Notes: generated by a model from the letters alone, not told the origin. A stretch of DNA of 64,000 nt from Gelidibacter gilvus (GCF_004115975.1 NZ_SDDZ01000001.1:1-64000), one strand, 5' to 3'. Counted from the stretch's first letter, positions 53,761-63,137 are shown. A program made the numbers and translations.

Positions 53761-54030
53761 ATGAAAGAAAAAAAACACAAAGAAAGCGCTAATAACAATT
53801 TTATTTTCGGCAAGAAAAACTATAAATTTATGCTCATTGGATTGGGCATTATTGCATTGGGATTTATACTAATGTCTGGTGGCGGTAGTGACGACCCGAA
53901 TGTTTTTAACCCTGAAATTTTTAATTGGAGACGCATTCGTTTAGCACCTACTCTGGTGTTGATTGGATTTGGCGTTCAAGTATATGCCATTTTATTGGAT
54001 CCAAACAAAAATCAAAACTCCAAATCTTAA
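53761..54030 (+). CDS. DUF3098 membrane protein
   Basis: 89 residues from ATG 53761 (MKEKKHKESANNNFIFGKKNY). Two membrane helices enclose SGGGSDDPNVFNPEIFNWRRI, the DUF3098 signature. In Bacteroidota it sits between ftsX and uppP, as here, hinting at an envelope or division role (inference). Confidence 0.9.
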   Translation: MKEKKHKESANNNFIFGKKNYKFMLIGLGIIALGFILMSGGGSDDPNVFNPEIFNWRRIRLAPTLVLIGFGVQVYAILLDPNKNQNSKS

Positions 54031-54102
54031 ATTCCAAATTCTAATGTCACGCCTATTTCCATCTTCGGGATTTAGGTTTGAATTTTGATAACTAATTATT
54101 CT

Positions 54103-54984
54103 ATGAATTTAATTGACGCTATAATTATAGCTATTATTGAAGGTCTTACTGAGTATTTACCTATTTCTTCAACAGCACACATGGGCTTTACAGCAGCTTT
54201 AATGGGTTTACCTGAAGGGGAGTTTTTAAAAATGTTTCAGGTTTCCATTCAGTTTGGCGCCATTTTATCAGTGGTTGTTTTATACTGGAAAAAGTTTTTC
54301 GATTTTTCCAATCTCGATTTTTATCTCAAATTAGTTGTTGCAGTGCTTCCTGCATTGGTTTTAGGTTATTTATTTGATGATGCAATCGAATCGGTATTAG
54401 GAAATCAAATTGCCATTTCGAGCGTATTGATCTTGGGTGGCTTCGTATTGATCTTTGTAGATAAATGGTTTCAAAATCCAAAAATTTTAGACGAAAAAGA
54501 TATCCCTATTAAAAAAGCACTGATCATTGGTTTTTGGCAATGTTTAGCCATGATGCCTGGCACAAGCCGTTCTGCAGCATCAATTATTGGCGGAATGTCG
54601 CAAGGATTGAGCAGAAAAGCTTCGGCCGAGTTTTCGTTTTTCTTAGCTGTACCAACAATGGCAGCCGTGACCGTATATTCAATATTTGTAAAAACCTGGG
54701 GAAAAGGAACCATAAATGAAATGAAAGGCTACGAAATGATTTTGCAAGATCAATTTCACATCATGCTGTTTTTAATTGGTAATGTTGTTGCATTTGTTGT
54801 TGCTATGATTGCTATAAAATTCTTCATTGCTGTGCTAACTAAATTTGGTTTTAAAGCTTGGGGTTGGTACAGAATTGTGATTGGGATCGTTTTATTAGTG
54901 TATTTCTGGAATGTTCCCAACAACGAAATTCAGAATGAAAATATTTCAGAAATAACCGCGATACAACAGTCTACAAATGATTAA
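54103..54984 (+). CDS. uppP: Undecaprenyl-diphosphatase
   Basis: 293 residues from ATG 54103 (MNLIDAIIIAIIEGLTEYLPISSTAH), the family start; 54085 would add six residues. Conserved EGLTEYLPISSTAH and PGTSRSAASIIGG form the active site. About eight membrane helices. It recycles the lipid carrier for peptidoglycan and LPS and can give bacitracin tolerance. Its 3' end overlaps the truB start by eight bases, indicating coupling. Confidence 0.95.
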   Translation: MNLIDAIIIAIIEGLTEYLPISSTAHMGFTAALMGLPEGEFLKMFQVSIQFGAILSVVVLYWKKFFDFSNLDFYLKLVVAVLPALVLGYLFDDAIESVLGNQIAISSVLILGGFVLIFVDKWFQNPKILDEKDIPIKKALIIGFWQCLAMMPGTSRSAASIIGGMSQGLSRKASAEFSFFLAVPTMAAVTVYSIFVKTWGKGTINEMKGYEMILQDQFHIMLFLIGNVVAFVVAMIAIKFFIAVLTKFGFKAWGWYRIVIGIVLLVYFWNVPNNEIQNENISEITAIQQSTND

Positions 54985-55672
54985 AGTAGAAGATTTTCAG
55001 GAAGGAAAAGTTCTATTAATTGACAAACCTTTGCATTGGACCTCATTTCAAGTGGTGAACAAACTGCGTTGGGAAATACGTCGCACCTTCAAAATCAAAA
55101 AGATTAAAGTAGGTCATGCTGGAACTTTGGATCCTTTGGCTACAGGCTTACTGGTGATCTGTACCGGAAAAATGACCAAAAACATTGATAGTTTCCAAGC
55201 ACAAATCAAAGAATATACGGGCACTTTTGTTTTAGGAAGCTCAACACCATCTTACGATTTAGAAACTGAAATTGACCACACCTATCTTACTGAACATTTA
55301 ACCGAGGAATTAATCCGTAATGCTACCCAACAATTTATTGGTGAGATTGCTCAATTCCCACCGGTGTTTTCAGCGCTTAAAAAAGATGGCAAGCGCCTGT
55401 ATGAATTTGCACGAGCTGGAGAAGCGGTAGATATTCCTTCAAGACAAGTTCATATTTCAGAATTTGAAATCACACGGATCAACAATTTAGAAGTCGAATT
55501 CAGGGTAATTTGCAGTAAAGGCACTTATATCCGGTCATTAGCTAATGATTTTGGGAAAGCACTTAATTCTGGCGCTCATTTATCGGCTTTAAGACGGACT
55601 AAAATTGGCGATTTTGATGTTGAAAATGCGGTAAGCGTTGAAGAGTTTATCAAAGCCCTGCCTTCGGAATAG
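54977..55672 (+). CDS. truB: tRNA pseudouridine55 synthase
   Basis: 231 residues. The catalytic Asp lies in VGHAGTLDPLATGLLVI. Other TruB motifs are LLIDKPLHWTSFQVVNKLR, QFPPVFSALKKDGKRLYEFAR and CSKGTYIRSLANDFG. It forms the universal pseudouridine in the T loop. No PUA domain is present, as in shorter TruB proteins. Confidence 0.96.
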   Translation: MIKVEDFQEGKVLLIDKPLHWTSFQVVNKLRWEIRRTFKIKKIKVGHAGTLDPLATGLLVICTGKMTKNIDSFQAQIKEYTGTFVLGSSTPSYDLETEIDHTYLTEHLTEELIRNATQQFIGEIAQFPPVFSALKKDGKRLYEFARAGEAVDIPSRQVHISEFEITRINNLEVEFRVICSKGTYIRSLANDFGKALNSGAHLSALRRTKIGDFDVENAVSVEEFIKALPSE

Positions 55673-55706
55673 TTTTTGATTAAGTAATAGTTCCTAATAC
55701 CGCTTA

Positions 55707-56249
55707 ATGAAAACACTTGTACTGACTTGTATGTTCTGCTGTTCTTTGTTAGATCTATTTGCACAGGAAGATATCAAATCCAGTGGTCTTTATTATAAAA
55801 TTTCAGTGGCAGCAACCCTCACAAATAATGAAGAGTACACTATTGGCAATAATGAAGGACATACGTTTATTGAGGTGAATGGTTTGTTCCTCAACAATTC
55901 TTTAGGTTATCAATTTGATGGACGCTCCAGTATCGACGTCAACATTGAATATGATTATTATTTGCGACAAGAATTAAATTTTTTACCCGTTCATTTGGGA
56001 TTTAATTATAATATTCTCGATTTTGACGATGTCCTTTTTATACGAGGTGGTTATGGAAAATTCATTAAAGCTGGAGAAAGTTTTGAGAAGGGAACCATGT
56101 ATAAAGTGGGAATTGGGTACAGAGCATTTGATGAGAATTTTAAAAACTCATGGTTGATAGGTCTCGATTTTAATAGAAAACGCTTCGGATACAAACAGCA
56201 AGAGAAACTTTCAAGTGTCTCCCTTTTTCTTGAATTCATGGTCTTTTAA
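55707..56249 (+). CDS. Probable outer-membrane beta-barrel protein
   Basis: 180 residues. A signal peptide ends LLDLFAQ. The rest alternates aromatic/hydrophobic residues in beta-strand pattern (GLYYKISVAATL, INIEYDYYLRQ-like stretches, MYKVGIGYRAFDENF, SVSLFLEFMVF), with an aromatic C-terminal residue typical of barrels. No family is recognised. It follows truB by 34 bases on the same strand. Confidence 0.65.
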   Translation: MKTLVLTCMFCCSLLDLFAQEDIKSSGLYYKISVAATLTNNEEYTIGNNEGHTFIEVNGLFLNNSLGYQFDGRSSIDVNIEYDYYLRQELNFLPVHLGFNYNILDFDDVLFIRGGYGKFIKAGESFEKGTMYKVGIGYRAFDENFKNSWLIGLDFNRKRFGYKQQEKLSSVSLFLEFMVF

Positions 56250-56318
56250 ACTTTTTTACTTAATTTGACGTATATATTGTTGCACAATACAATTGGAAAT
56301 CATTAAAAAAACGAATTT

Positions 56319-57104
56319 TTGGAATTTATAGATAAACATAAAGCTTTAATAATTACCACTTTAATCAGTGGTACGTTAGTGCTTGCTATGTTCGCGCTTG
56401 GTATCAAACAGCAAACGGAAGTAATGGCTGAAAGCTATTATGAGTTGCCGCCACCTCTAACACCAGAGGAGCAGAAAATACTAGAGGAGTTGGCATTGAG
56501 CGATCCTAATATTTCAGAAACCAACAAAGCTTACAACTCCGAACACGAGTTTAAGGAGATTATGAAGAATTTCAAAACGGTCAATTCAGACGATTTTGAT
56601 AAGAATGCGAAAAAAACAGAAACCGAGGACACTGAAACACCTGAGGAGGTTACGGATGTAGAAAACAAACCTACGGCTGAAGATTATTCCCTCAATGAAA
56701 ACGAACTGTCATCTTACAGTAAGATCAACAACGTGATCGCGATGCGTTCTGCTGAAAAGCGTCAATCAGCCAAATCAACTGGTAACAATTCCACCAATAA
56801 CTTATCAAATAATTCTGCGTGGAATACCAATAGCAGTGTTTCTTACAGTTTGGTTAATCGGAAAGACAAACATCTGCCACCTCCGGTATATCTCTGTGAA
56901 GAAAGCGGTAAAATAGTGATTAATATTACCGTAAATAATTTGGGCGAAGTCATTGATGCTTATCTCAACACCTCTTCCACTTCAAAAAACGCCTGTCTGA
57001 TTGAAAGTGCACTGCAATATGCCAATGAGGCGCGTTTTAGCCCTGATGCTTCCAAAACCAAGCAGATTGGTTCTATCACCTATCATTTTAAAGGGAAGAA
57101 CTAA
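56319..57104 (+). CDS. TonB-like single-pass envelope protein
   Basis: 261 residues with a TTG start at 56319; no ATG is near. A membrane helix at about 9-28 (ALIITTLISGTLVLAMFAL) follows a short cytoplasmic start. A proline- and charge-rich linker and Asn/Ser tract lead to a small C-terminal domain (GKIVINITVNNLGEVIDAYL ... ESALQYANEARFSPD) resembling TonB C-terminal folds. It may be an energy transducer or periplasm-spanning protein; partner receptors are not adjacent. Confidence 0.7.
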   Translation: MEFIDKHKALIITTLISGTLVLAMFALGIKQQTEVMAESYYELPPPLTPEEQKILEELALSDPNISETNKAYNSEHEFKEIMKNFKTVNSDDFDKNAKKTETEDTETPEEVTDVENKPTAEDYSLNENELSSYSKINNVIAMRSAEKRQSAKSTGNNSTNNLSNNSAWNTNSSVSYSLVNRKDKHLPPPVYLCEESGKIVINITVNNLGEVIDAYLNTSSTSKNACLIESALQYANEARFSPDASKTKQIGSITYHFKGKN

Positions 57105-57209
57105 AATTAGCCCCTCCCTTCAATATATTAAAGTAATAATTCTGATCTTTTCAAAGTGAAGCCAAGCTCTAATGATGATACACTCTCAGAATTTATCAAT
57201 GTCAACTTT

Positions 57210-57833
57210 TTAGGAAAGTCCCTCAAGTTTCAATAAATCTGAAATGGTATTTTGACCTTTATCTTTATTGTACCACCCTTGCAAGATTTCCTTAAATTCT
57301 TCAGTAATCGTACCATGTTCAGCTAGGTAATCTTTTACCAATTGCGTCGCTGCATCAGGTCTTGGACCAAAAGTTCCGAGAACCTCTCCAGAAGTATTAT
57401 CAATCATAATCAACTTAGGAATTGATTTCCCGCCATTGGTTAAAAACTGTTGCATAAGTGCATCGTTCTCATCACGTAACACTAATTTTAAATGGATATT
57501 GGCGTTCAATTCTGCTATTTTATTGATAACAGGAATTACGTGTGCCGCATCACCGCACCAACTTTCAGTAAGCACCAACCAGGTGACATCTCCTTTGTAT
57601 GACTTTATTTTTTCTTGAGCTTCTTCTGAAACCTTAATCGTTTTATCCCAACGTTTCATGCGCTGCTCATTCAAAACCGTATAGGCAACCATGTCAAGAC
57701 TTTTGTCCAATCCTGTTGTGGCTTGGGTTTTAACTAAATCAGCCATTAACAATCTGTATTCTTTATATGACATACTGTTGTCCAAGCTTTCTTTAATGAT
57801 TTTTTTTATTTCGTTTTGAGTGATAGTATCCAT
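57210..57833 (-). CDS. Thioredoxin-family protein with degenerate active site
   Basis: 207 residues, cytoplasmic, Thioredoxin_9-type. The site reads ESWCGDAAHVIPVINKIAE, so the CxxC motif is reduced to a single Cys (CGDA). The cis-Pro region is GGKSIPKLIMID. It may act on mixed disulfides or peroxides rather than as a dithiol reductase. A TAAATTTG box (complement of 57848-57855) lies about 15 bases before the ATG. Confidence 0.85.
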   Translation of the reverse strand: MDTITQNEIKKIIKESLDNSMSYKEYRLLMADLVKTQATTGLDKSLDMVAYTVLNEQRMKRWDKTIKVSEEAQEKIKSYKGDVTWLVLTESWCGDAAHVIPVINKIAELNANIHLKLVLRDENDALMQQFLTNGGKSIPKLIMIDNTSGEVLGTFGPRPDAATQLVKDYLAEHGTITEEFKEILQGWYNKDKGQNTISDLLKLEGLS

Positions 57834-57921
57834 AAATATATTTTTTGCAAATTTAACCCTATTTTATGTCTTATTGGGTAACCCTTGTTACATTAGTAAT
57901 TCTAATCAAATTACCTAGAAA

Positions 57922-58488
57922 ATGGGAAAACAGAGATGCGGTTGGTGCAAAGGTGATGCGCTTTATGAGCAATATCACGATAGAGAATGGGGTGTTCCGG
58001 TAAAAGACGACGACACACTTTTTGAGTTTTTAGTCTTGGAAACCTTTCAGGCAGGATTGAGTTGGATTACCATTTTACGCAAGCGCGAAAATTTCAGAAC
58101 AGCCTTTGACCAATTTGATTACAAAAAAATAGCACACTACAATCAAGATAAAATTGACAGCCTACTTCAAGATGCCGGTATTATCAGAAACAAATTGAAA
58201 GTCCATGCAACGGTTGCCAACGCGAAGCTCTTTATGAAGGTTCAGGAGGAATTTGGTTCTTTTTCCAACTATGTCTGGGGATTTGTAGATGGCAAACCCA
58301 TCAAGAATAAAGTTAAAAACTACAAAGAGGCAGCTCCAACTACAGCCCAAAGTGATGCGTTGAGTAAAGATTTAAAAAAACGAGGCTTTAAGTTTGTGGG
58401 TTCTACGGTCATGTATGCCTATATGCAAGCGGTAGGGATGGTGAATGATCATGAGGTGGATTGTTTTAGGTACGAGGAGATTCATTAA
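57922..58488 (+). CDS. tag: DNA-3-methyladenine glycosylase I
   Basis: 188 residues. Zinc ligands are represented by Cys6 in RCGWC, His19 in YEQYHDREWG, and a C-terminal HEVDCF pair. The catalytic region is FEFLVLETFQAGLSWITIL, with GIIRNKLKVHATVANAK in the HhH part. It removes 3-methyladenine from alkylated DNA. It is an alkylation-repair gene unlinked to the ATL gene at 25744. Confidence 0.95.
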   Translation: MGKQRCGWCKGDALYEQYHDREWGVPVKDDDTLFEFLVLETFQAGLSWITILRKRENFRTAFDQFDYKKIAHYNQDKIDSLLQDAGIIRNKLKVHATVANAKLFMKVQEEFGSFSNYVWGFVDGKPIKNKVKNYKEAAPTTAQSDALSKDLKKRGFKFVGSTVMYAYMQAVGMVNDHEVDCFRYEEIH

Positions 58489-58600
58489 TGCCAAAGATGA
58501 TTTTGATTGACGAAAATTAAAAAGCTATTCCACAAAGGTGTACGAAGGAGGCACAAAGTCTTCAATAAGCTGACAACTTATGACTATCACTGCAGACTGT

Positions 58601-58626
58601 GGACTGAGGACTGAGGACTGAGGACT
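58601..58626 (+). repeat. Heptamer array (GGACTGA) x 3.7
   Basis: Three exact GGACTGA units followed by GGACTA, after a diverged GACTGT. Period is exactly seven bases. Confidence 0.85.
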
Positions 58627-58756
58627 AAAAAAGTCATTCCTCAAAAAATTTTGTCAAATTCTCCTTAGTGTTTTTTGTGACTTCTTTGTGTCTTTTGTGA
58701 AATAACCACTATGGTTTTACAAAAAAACTAAAAAAGTTTATAATCGTCGCAAAATT

Positions 58757-58826
58757 AGAATTTGGAACTTGAAACCTGGAATTTGGAATTTGGAATTTGG
58801 AACTTGGAACTTGGAACTTGGAACTT
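58757..58826 (+). repeat. Heptamer array GGAATTT/GGAACTT, about ten units
   Basis: From 58778 three GGAATTT units are followed by four GGAACTT units, preceded by degenerate copies (GGAACTT, GAAACCT). Period seven. Related fragments TTTGGAATTTGGAATTT occur near 20171. Such seven-base repeats are frequent in flavobacterial spacers. Confidence 0.85.
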
Positions 58827-58832
58827 TAATAA

Positions 58833-59468
58833 CTAACTCTCTTTCAAATATTCCAAAAACTCACTTCGTTCCATCTCTTCAGCACCCAAACTTGCCAAAT
58901 GATTGGTGTACACCTGACAATCGATAAGCTTGTAGTTTGTGTTTTGGATAAAGGTGATAAAAGCCACTTTGCTCGCGTTACTTACTTTTGTGAACATGCT
59001 CTCACCACAAAAAACACCATTCCCCAGATCAATTCCATAGAGACCACCTACCAAGCTCTCATTCTGCCAGACCTCAACAGAAGTAGCGTAACCCAAATGA
59101 TGTAGTTTGGTATATGCTTTAATCATTTCATCTGTTATCCAGGTGCCAGCCTGCCCTCCACGTTTGGCTTTTGAGCACTCTGAAATAACCGAATTAAAAT
59201 CCTTGTTGACGGTGACGGTGAACTCTTTATTCCGAAGAATTTGAGACATACTTTTCGAAACTTTCAAGCGATCAGGAAGGAGAACAAACCTCGGATTTGG
59301 AGACCACCATAAAATCAAATCGCCATCATCATTAAACCAAGGGAAGATGCCATTTCTATAAGCTAAAAGCAAGCGCTCCACTGACAAGTCGCCACCAATA
59401 GCCAACAAGCCATCTGGGTCGGCTTGAGCTGGATTTGGGAATTCGATTTTATCGGTTAAAAAAATCAT
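58833..59468 (-). CDS. aat: Leucyl/phenylalanyl-tRNA-protein transferase
   Basis: 211 residues. Signature DGLLAIGGDLSVERLLLAYRNGIFPWF, then WWSPNPRFVL, GQAGTWITDEMIKAY and GGLYGIDLGNGVFCGESMF. It adds Leu or Phe to proteins with N-terminal Arg or Lys, marking them for ClpS/ClpAP. This ties functionally to Clp proteolysis. Confidence 0.96.
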   Translation of the reverse strand: MIFLTDKIEFPNPAQADPDGLLAIGGDLSVERLLLAYRNGIFPWFNDDGDLILWWSPNPRFVLLPDRLKVSKSMSQILRNKEFTVTVNKDFNSVISECSKAKRGGQAGTWITDEMIKAYTKLHHLGYATSVEVWQNESLVGGLYGIDLGNGVFCGESMFTKVSNASKVAFITFIQNTNYKLIDCQVYTNHLASLGAEEMERSEFLEYLKES

Positions 59469-59498
59469 GGGTTACACTTTTATCAATGCTAAATATCA

Positions 59499-59536
59499 AA
59501 AAAAAACCTCAACGTTTATAGCATTGAGGTTTTTTT
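59499..59536. terminator. Terminator after the DUF3127 gene
   Basis: AAAAAACCTCAA / TTGAGGTTTTTT stem with an 11-nt loop and flanking A and T runs; acts on the minus-strand DUF3127 transcript before aat. Confidence 0.85.
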
Positions 59537-59600
59537 ATAGGATTTCCGCTTCCAAACATTTCGACAATCTCAACGTTTCAAAGTGGAAAATTCTGTTGAC

Positions 59601-59975
59601 TTAAAACGGTAGATCGTCGTGATCGTCTTCTTTTAAATCGTTTGCTGGTTGAAACGCTTCAGCAGGAGCTGCAGGAGGCATGCCTCCAGAAGAACCTTCT
59701 TGTAAACTCTCAATACGCCATCCTTGGATAGCGTTGAAATATTTAGTTTCGCCTTGTGGATTCACCCATTCTCTACCTCTCAAATTGATGCTGATCTTCA
59801 CATTTTGACCAACTTGATAATTGTTTAACAAATCGGTCTTATCCTGTACGAACTCAACCAGAATATGTTGAGGGTATTGATCTTCTGTAGTCACTACCAC
59901 TTCTCTTTTTCTGAACCCACCACTTCCAACAGTTTGAGTTTCTCCTACCATTTTGATTTTTCCTTGTACTTCCAT
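59601..59975 (-). CDS. DUF3127 (OB-fold-like) protein
   Basis: 124 residues. MEVQGKIKMVGETQTVGSGGF, FRKREVVVTTEDQYPQ and NLRGREWVNPQGETKYFN define DUF3127, and the acidic tail ends DDHDDLPF, like the tip of single-stranded DNA-binding proteins. That tail could recruit replication or repair proteins (inference). DNA binding is unproven. Confidence 0.88.
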   Translation of the reverse strand: MEVQGKIKMVGETQTVGSGGFRKREVVVTTEDQYPQHILVEFVQDKTDLLNNYQVGQNVKISINLRGREWVNPQGETKYFNAIQGWRIESLQEGSSGGMPPAAPAEAFQPANDLKEDDHDDLPF

Positions 59976-60074
59976 TTGACTAATTTTTATTATTCCTATT
60001 TATTATTATTCTCTATTATTGATTATTGTTCTTTATTGCTCTGAATTTTGAATTTTCAATCCTAAACTCCAAAA

Positions 60075-60944
60075 TTAAGAAAGCAGCAACTTCCAAGCAC
60101 TGTCAACATCGCCATAGCTAAGGTAATTTCTGGCCATTTTGTGTTTTTCACGATGTGTCATTTCCTTAATTCCCTCATGATGTTCACCGACGCTCTTTAT
60201 AAAATCCGCAATATCCTCTTCCGTTGGGAACCTTTCAATATTGCCCAACATGCCTAGGTCATTGCCAGTAAAAATCATACTGTTTTTAATTTCATCTGGC
60301 ATCGCATCAATTCCGATACCGATGGTTCGCAATGGTTTTGGCACTTTAAAAAAGCCGGTTTTAGCTCGGCTATAATAATCGCCTCCCGCTCTTGCCACCA
60401 AATCAAGTTTTTCCTGATCGATCATTTCATTGGCATCCAAAATTTCCTTCGAAATATGAATTTTAACCACTTCACAAATAACCAAGTTACCTGCACCGCC
60501 TTCTGTGCCTAATTTTATAATTTCATTGACCTTGCACTCCAATTGGATTGGCGATTCTGCTACCCTAAAAGGTTTTACAAGATCTGATTTTAGCATGGTC
60601 AGACCTGCTTTCTCAAATTCATTAATATCTTTTTCATACTCTGTACTACTTAATGACGCTTGGTGCACCAAATCATAGTTGACAACATTTATTACAACTT
60701 CCTTCGTGGCTTCAACATTCTCCAAGGTATGTTTCACGCTATTGTTCCTCACGCGCCTTGCGGGCGAAAAAATGAGTATTGGCGGATTAGCACTAAACAC
60801 ATTAAAGAAACTAAAAGGTGATAAATTTGGATTCCCATCCGCATCCACAGTACTTGCAAAGGCAATTGGCCGCGGGGCCACAGCACTTAACAAATAACCA
60901 TGTAATTTACCTGTTTCCAGGTCTTTAGCTTCAAAACTTACCAT
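60075..60944 (-). CDS. Flavin reductase-like protein
   Basis: 289 residues. The FMN-binding split-barrel signature is AVAPRPIAFASTVDADGNPNLSPFSFFNVF, followed by SANPPILIFSPARR. A C-terminal helical extension (about 205-289) goes beyond the basic domain. A TACATTTG box (complement of 60964-60971) lies 20 bases before the ATG. Partner oxygenase unknown. Confidence 0.88.
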   Translation of the reverse strand: MVSFEAKDLETGKLHGYLLSAVAPRPIAFASTVDADGNPNLSPFSFFNVFSANPPILIFSPARRVRNNSVKHTLENVEATKEVVINVVNYDLVHQASLSSTEYEKDINEFEKAGLTMLKSDLVKPFRVAESPIQLECKVNEIIKLGTEGGAGNLVICEVVKIHISKEILDANEMIDQEKLDLVARAGGDYYSRAKTGFFKVPKPLRTIGIGIDAMPDEIKNSMIFTGNDLGMLGNIERFPTEEDIADFIKSVGEHHEGIKEMTHREKHKMARNYLSYGDVDSAWKLLLS

Positions 60945-61137
60945 CTAAAAAAATTGTTAGTTGCAAATGTAACCATATTGTTAAACCTATAAAAATGAAA
61001 TAGAACAAGAATCAAACAATAATATCAACATAATTGCATTAGTTAACTAGTACTTAAAAATTATCGTAATAAAGATTTTCTATTTGCTAATTTCTTTAAG
61101 TATATTTAAAATCACAAATGTATTGATGCCTTACTCT

Positions 61138-62277
61138 ATGAACCGAAATATCTTACGGTGGATCATTATTGCTTCGTCTTTTATAATTATCTCTTTAATT
61201 TTGTGGAATACGTATATTTTCTTTCAGAATTTCAAGGCTGAAGAGCGCATCAAAATGCAAAACTGGTCGTTTGCCCAATCAGAACTCTTAAAATCTGGCG
61301 CTGATGAGAATGTGGAACTTACACTTAAGATTTTAGAAAGCAACCACACCACGCCTATGTTGGCCATTAATAAAGATGGAAGTTTAGGCACCTTCAAAAA
61401 TATTGATAAAAAGAAAGTTGAGAATCCCGTCTCAGTCCAACATCTTATAACCGCATTTGAAAGTGAAAACCAGCCCATTGAGGTGTATTATAACGAAGAT
61501 ATTTATTACACCATTTATTATGGCAATTCACCCTTAATCAACAAACTTAAATACTATCCGTTAGCACTGCTGCTTATTATTGTGCTTTTTGCGGCAGTTG
61601 TTTATTTTTTCTATCGCAGTTCAAAAATTGCCGCACAAAACAAACTTTGGACGGGAATGGCCAAGGAAACCGCCCATCAAATTGGTACGCCGCTATCGTC
61701 TTTAATAGGATGGACAGAAATTTTGCGCTCTGAAGATGTCAATCCATCTTATCTTTTGGAAATTGAAAAAGACATCACACGATTACAAACCATCACCGAT
61801 CGATTTAGTAAGATCGGATCTATGCCGACTTTAAAAAGATCGGATATTGTTAAGGAAACTGTCGAGTCCTATGAATATCTAAAAGCACGTTCAAGCCGAT
61901 TAATAGGTTTTGAAATTGAAGCGCCAGAACATCCCATTTATGTCGATTTGAATCAGCAGTTATACAGTTGGACGATTGAAAATTTAGTCAAAAATGCCAT
62001 TGACGCCATGAGAGGAAAAGGCAATTTGAAAGTAATGATCATTGAAAATGATAAAGATGTTAAAATAACAGTGACAGACTCGGGCAAGGGACTACCTAAA
62101 AGCTTGTACAACAAGATTTTCGAACCGGGTTTTACCAGTAAAAAACGAGGTTGGGGCTTAGGACTTTCATTGGCAAAACGGATTGTAGAAGATTACCACG
62201 ACGGAAAAATAAAGGTGTTACATTCAGAAATTGACAAAGGAACAACCATGCAGATTTCATTAAAATTAATTCCGTAG
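61138..62277 (+). CDS. Membrane histidine kinase with non-standard H box
   Basis: 379 residues from ATG 61138 (MNRNILRWIIIASSF); ATG 61126 is an alternative. Two membrane helices (about 8-28 and 138-158) enclose a periplasmic sensor. The H box is AKETAHQIGTPLSSLIGW rather than HELKTPL, with N box WTIENLVKNAIDAM, DSGKGLP and GWGLGLSLAKRI. No response regulator is adjacent, so it is an orphan kinase. A zinc-ribbon protein gene follows after nine bases. Confidence 0.9.
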   Translation: MNRNILRWIIIASSFIIISLILWNTYIFFQNFKAEERIKMQNWSFAQSELLKSGADENVELTLKILESNHTTPMLAINKDGSLGTFKNIDKKKVENPVSVQHLITAFESENQPIEVYYNEDIYYTIYYGNSPLINKLKYYPLALLLIIVLFAAVVYFFYRSSKIAAQNKLWTGMAKETAHQIGTPLSSLIGWTEILRSEDVNPSYLLEIEKDITRLQTITDRFSKIGSMPTLKRSDIVKETVESYEYLKARSSRLIGFEIEAPEHPIYVDLNQQLYSWTIENLVKNAIDAMRGKGNLKVMIIENDKDVKITVTDSGKGLPKSLYNKIFEPGFTSKKRGWGLGLSLAKRIVEDYHDGKIKVLHSEIDKGTTMQISLKLIP

Positions 62278-62286
62278 ATTTGGCTC

Positions 62287-62640
62287 ATGGAGAACAAGTT
62301 TTTCACATTAAGAGAGGTCGAATTAAACAACAACTGTCCTGAATGTTATTCAAGAGACGGGTTGCAGCTGACCTTCAAGCAACGCTTTATTGAAAACTTT
62401 TTTTACAAAGCCATTTCAACAGATACCGCACACTCATTATTTTGCAAGGTTTGTGAAACCATGATTTTCCCTGCACGATGGACAGATGATATTGATAGAG
62501 TTTTTGATTACCAACAACGTGCATCACCACCAAAACCCACGTCGTTTAAATTGAAAACTTCATCTTGGATTTTAATTGTGATATTCGTAGTGATTTTAGT
62601 CGCGACTGGGCTTTTCTTTCTCGGAGTTTTTGAGAATTAG
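62287..62640 (+). CDS. Zinc-ribbon-like protein with C-terminal membrane helix
   Basis: 117 residues. Paired CxxC motifs (NCPECYS and FCKVCET) suggest a zinc ribbon; a C-terminal membrane helix (SSWILIVIFVVILVATGLFFLG) anchors it. It follows the orphan kinase by nine bases and may work with it. Not a recognised family. Confidence 0.75.
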   Translation: MENKFFTLREVELNNNCPECYSRDGLQLTFKQRFIENFFYKAISTDTAHSLFCKVCETMIFPARWTDDIDRVFDYQQRASPPKPTSFKLKTSSWILIVIFVVILVATGLFFLGVFEN

Positions 62641-62642
62641 AA

Positions 62643-63032
62643 TTATAATCGGTCTGAAATTCGTTGCGCTATCGCTTCAAACTCTTCCTTTTCCAATTTC
62701 ACCTTGTTGGTAAAACGTATATCATCCATGCTATGTAGCGGTATTAAATGTACATGCACATGCGGTACTTCCAAACCTACAACAGCCATCCCGACGCGTT
62801 TACATGGCACTGCTTTTTTAAGTGCGATGGCGACACTTCGCGAAAACTCCATTAATCCTACATAGGTGGTTTCATCCAAATCGAAAAGTTGGTCGACCTC
62901 AATTTTAGGGATACAGAGCGTATGCCCTTCTGTATTAGGGTTTACATCTAAAAAGGCCAAAAAATCTTTCGTTTCAGCAACTTTGTAACATGGAATTTCA
63001 CCATTGACTATTTTTGTAAATATGGATGCCAT
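62643..63032 (-). CDS. HIT-family hydrolase
   Basis: 129 residues. The histidine triad is HVHVHLIPL near residue 94; the N-terminus MASIFTKIVNGEIPCYKV is typical of HinT/Fhit-like proteins. It hydrolyses nucleotide phosphoramidates or dinucleoside polyphosphates. It converges with the zinc-ribbon gene, two bases apart. greA lies upstream on the same strand. Confidence 0.94.
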   Translation of the reverse strand: MASIFTKIVNGEIPCYKVAETKDFLAFLDVNPNTEGHTLCIPKIEVDQLFDLDETTYVGLMEFSRSVAIALKKAVPCKRVGMAVVGLEVPHVHVHLIPLHSMDDIRFTNKVKLEKEEFEAIAQRISDRL

Positions 63033-63137
63033 TTTATTGTTTCAGGTTTATAGTTTATTGTTCAGTTTAACATTTTTTATCTTAAATCTCGATCTCTGCC
63101 CGTCCGTAGTATTAGCGAAGGCGTGAACTCTATAAAG

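Larger units (their letters stand above)
58489..58832. other. Intergenic region with heptamer tandem repeats
   Basis: 344 bases between convergent tag and aat. It holds two heptamer arrays (next entries) and nothing else recognised; no bidirectional terminator of ordinary type is visible. Confidence 0.6.

Noticed and set aside
58601-58826. CRISPR array
   Set aside because: The period is seven bases with no spacers; these are simple tandem repeats, and no cas genes are present.
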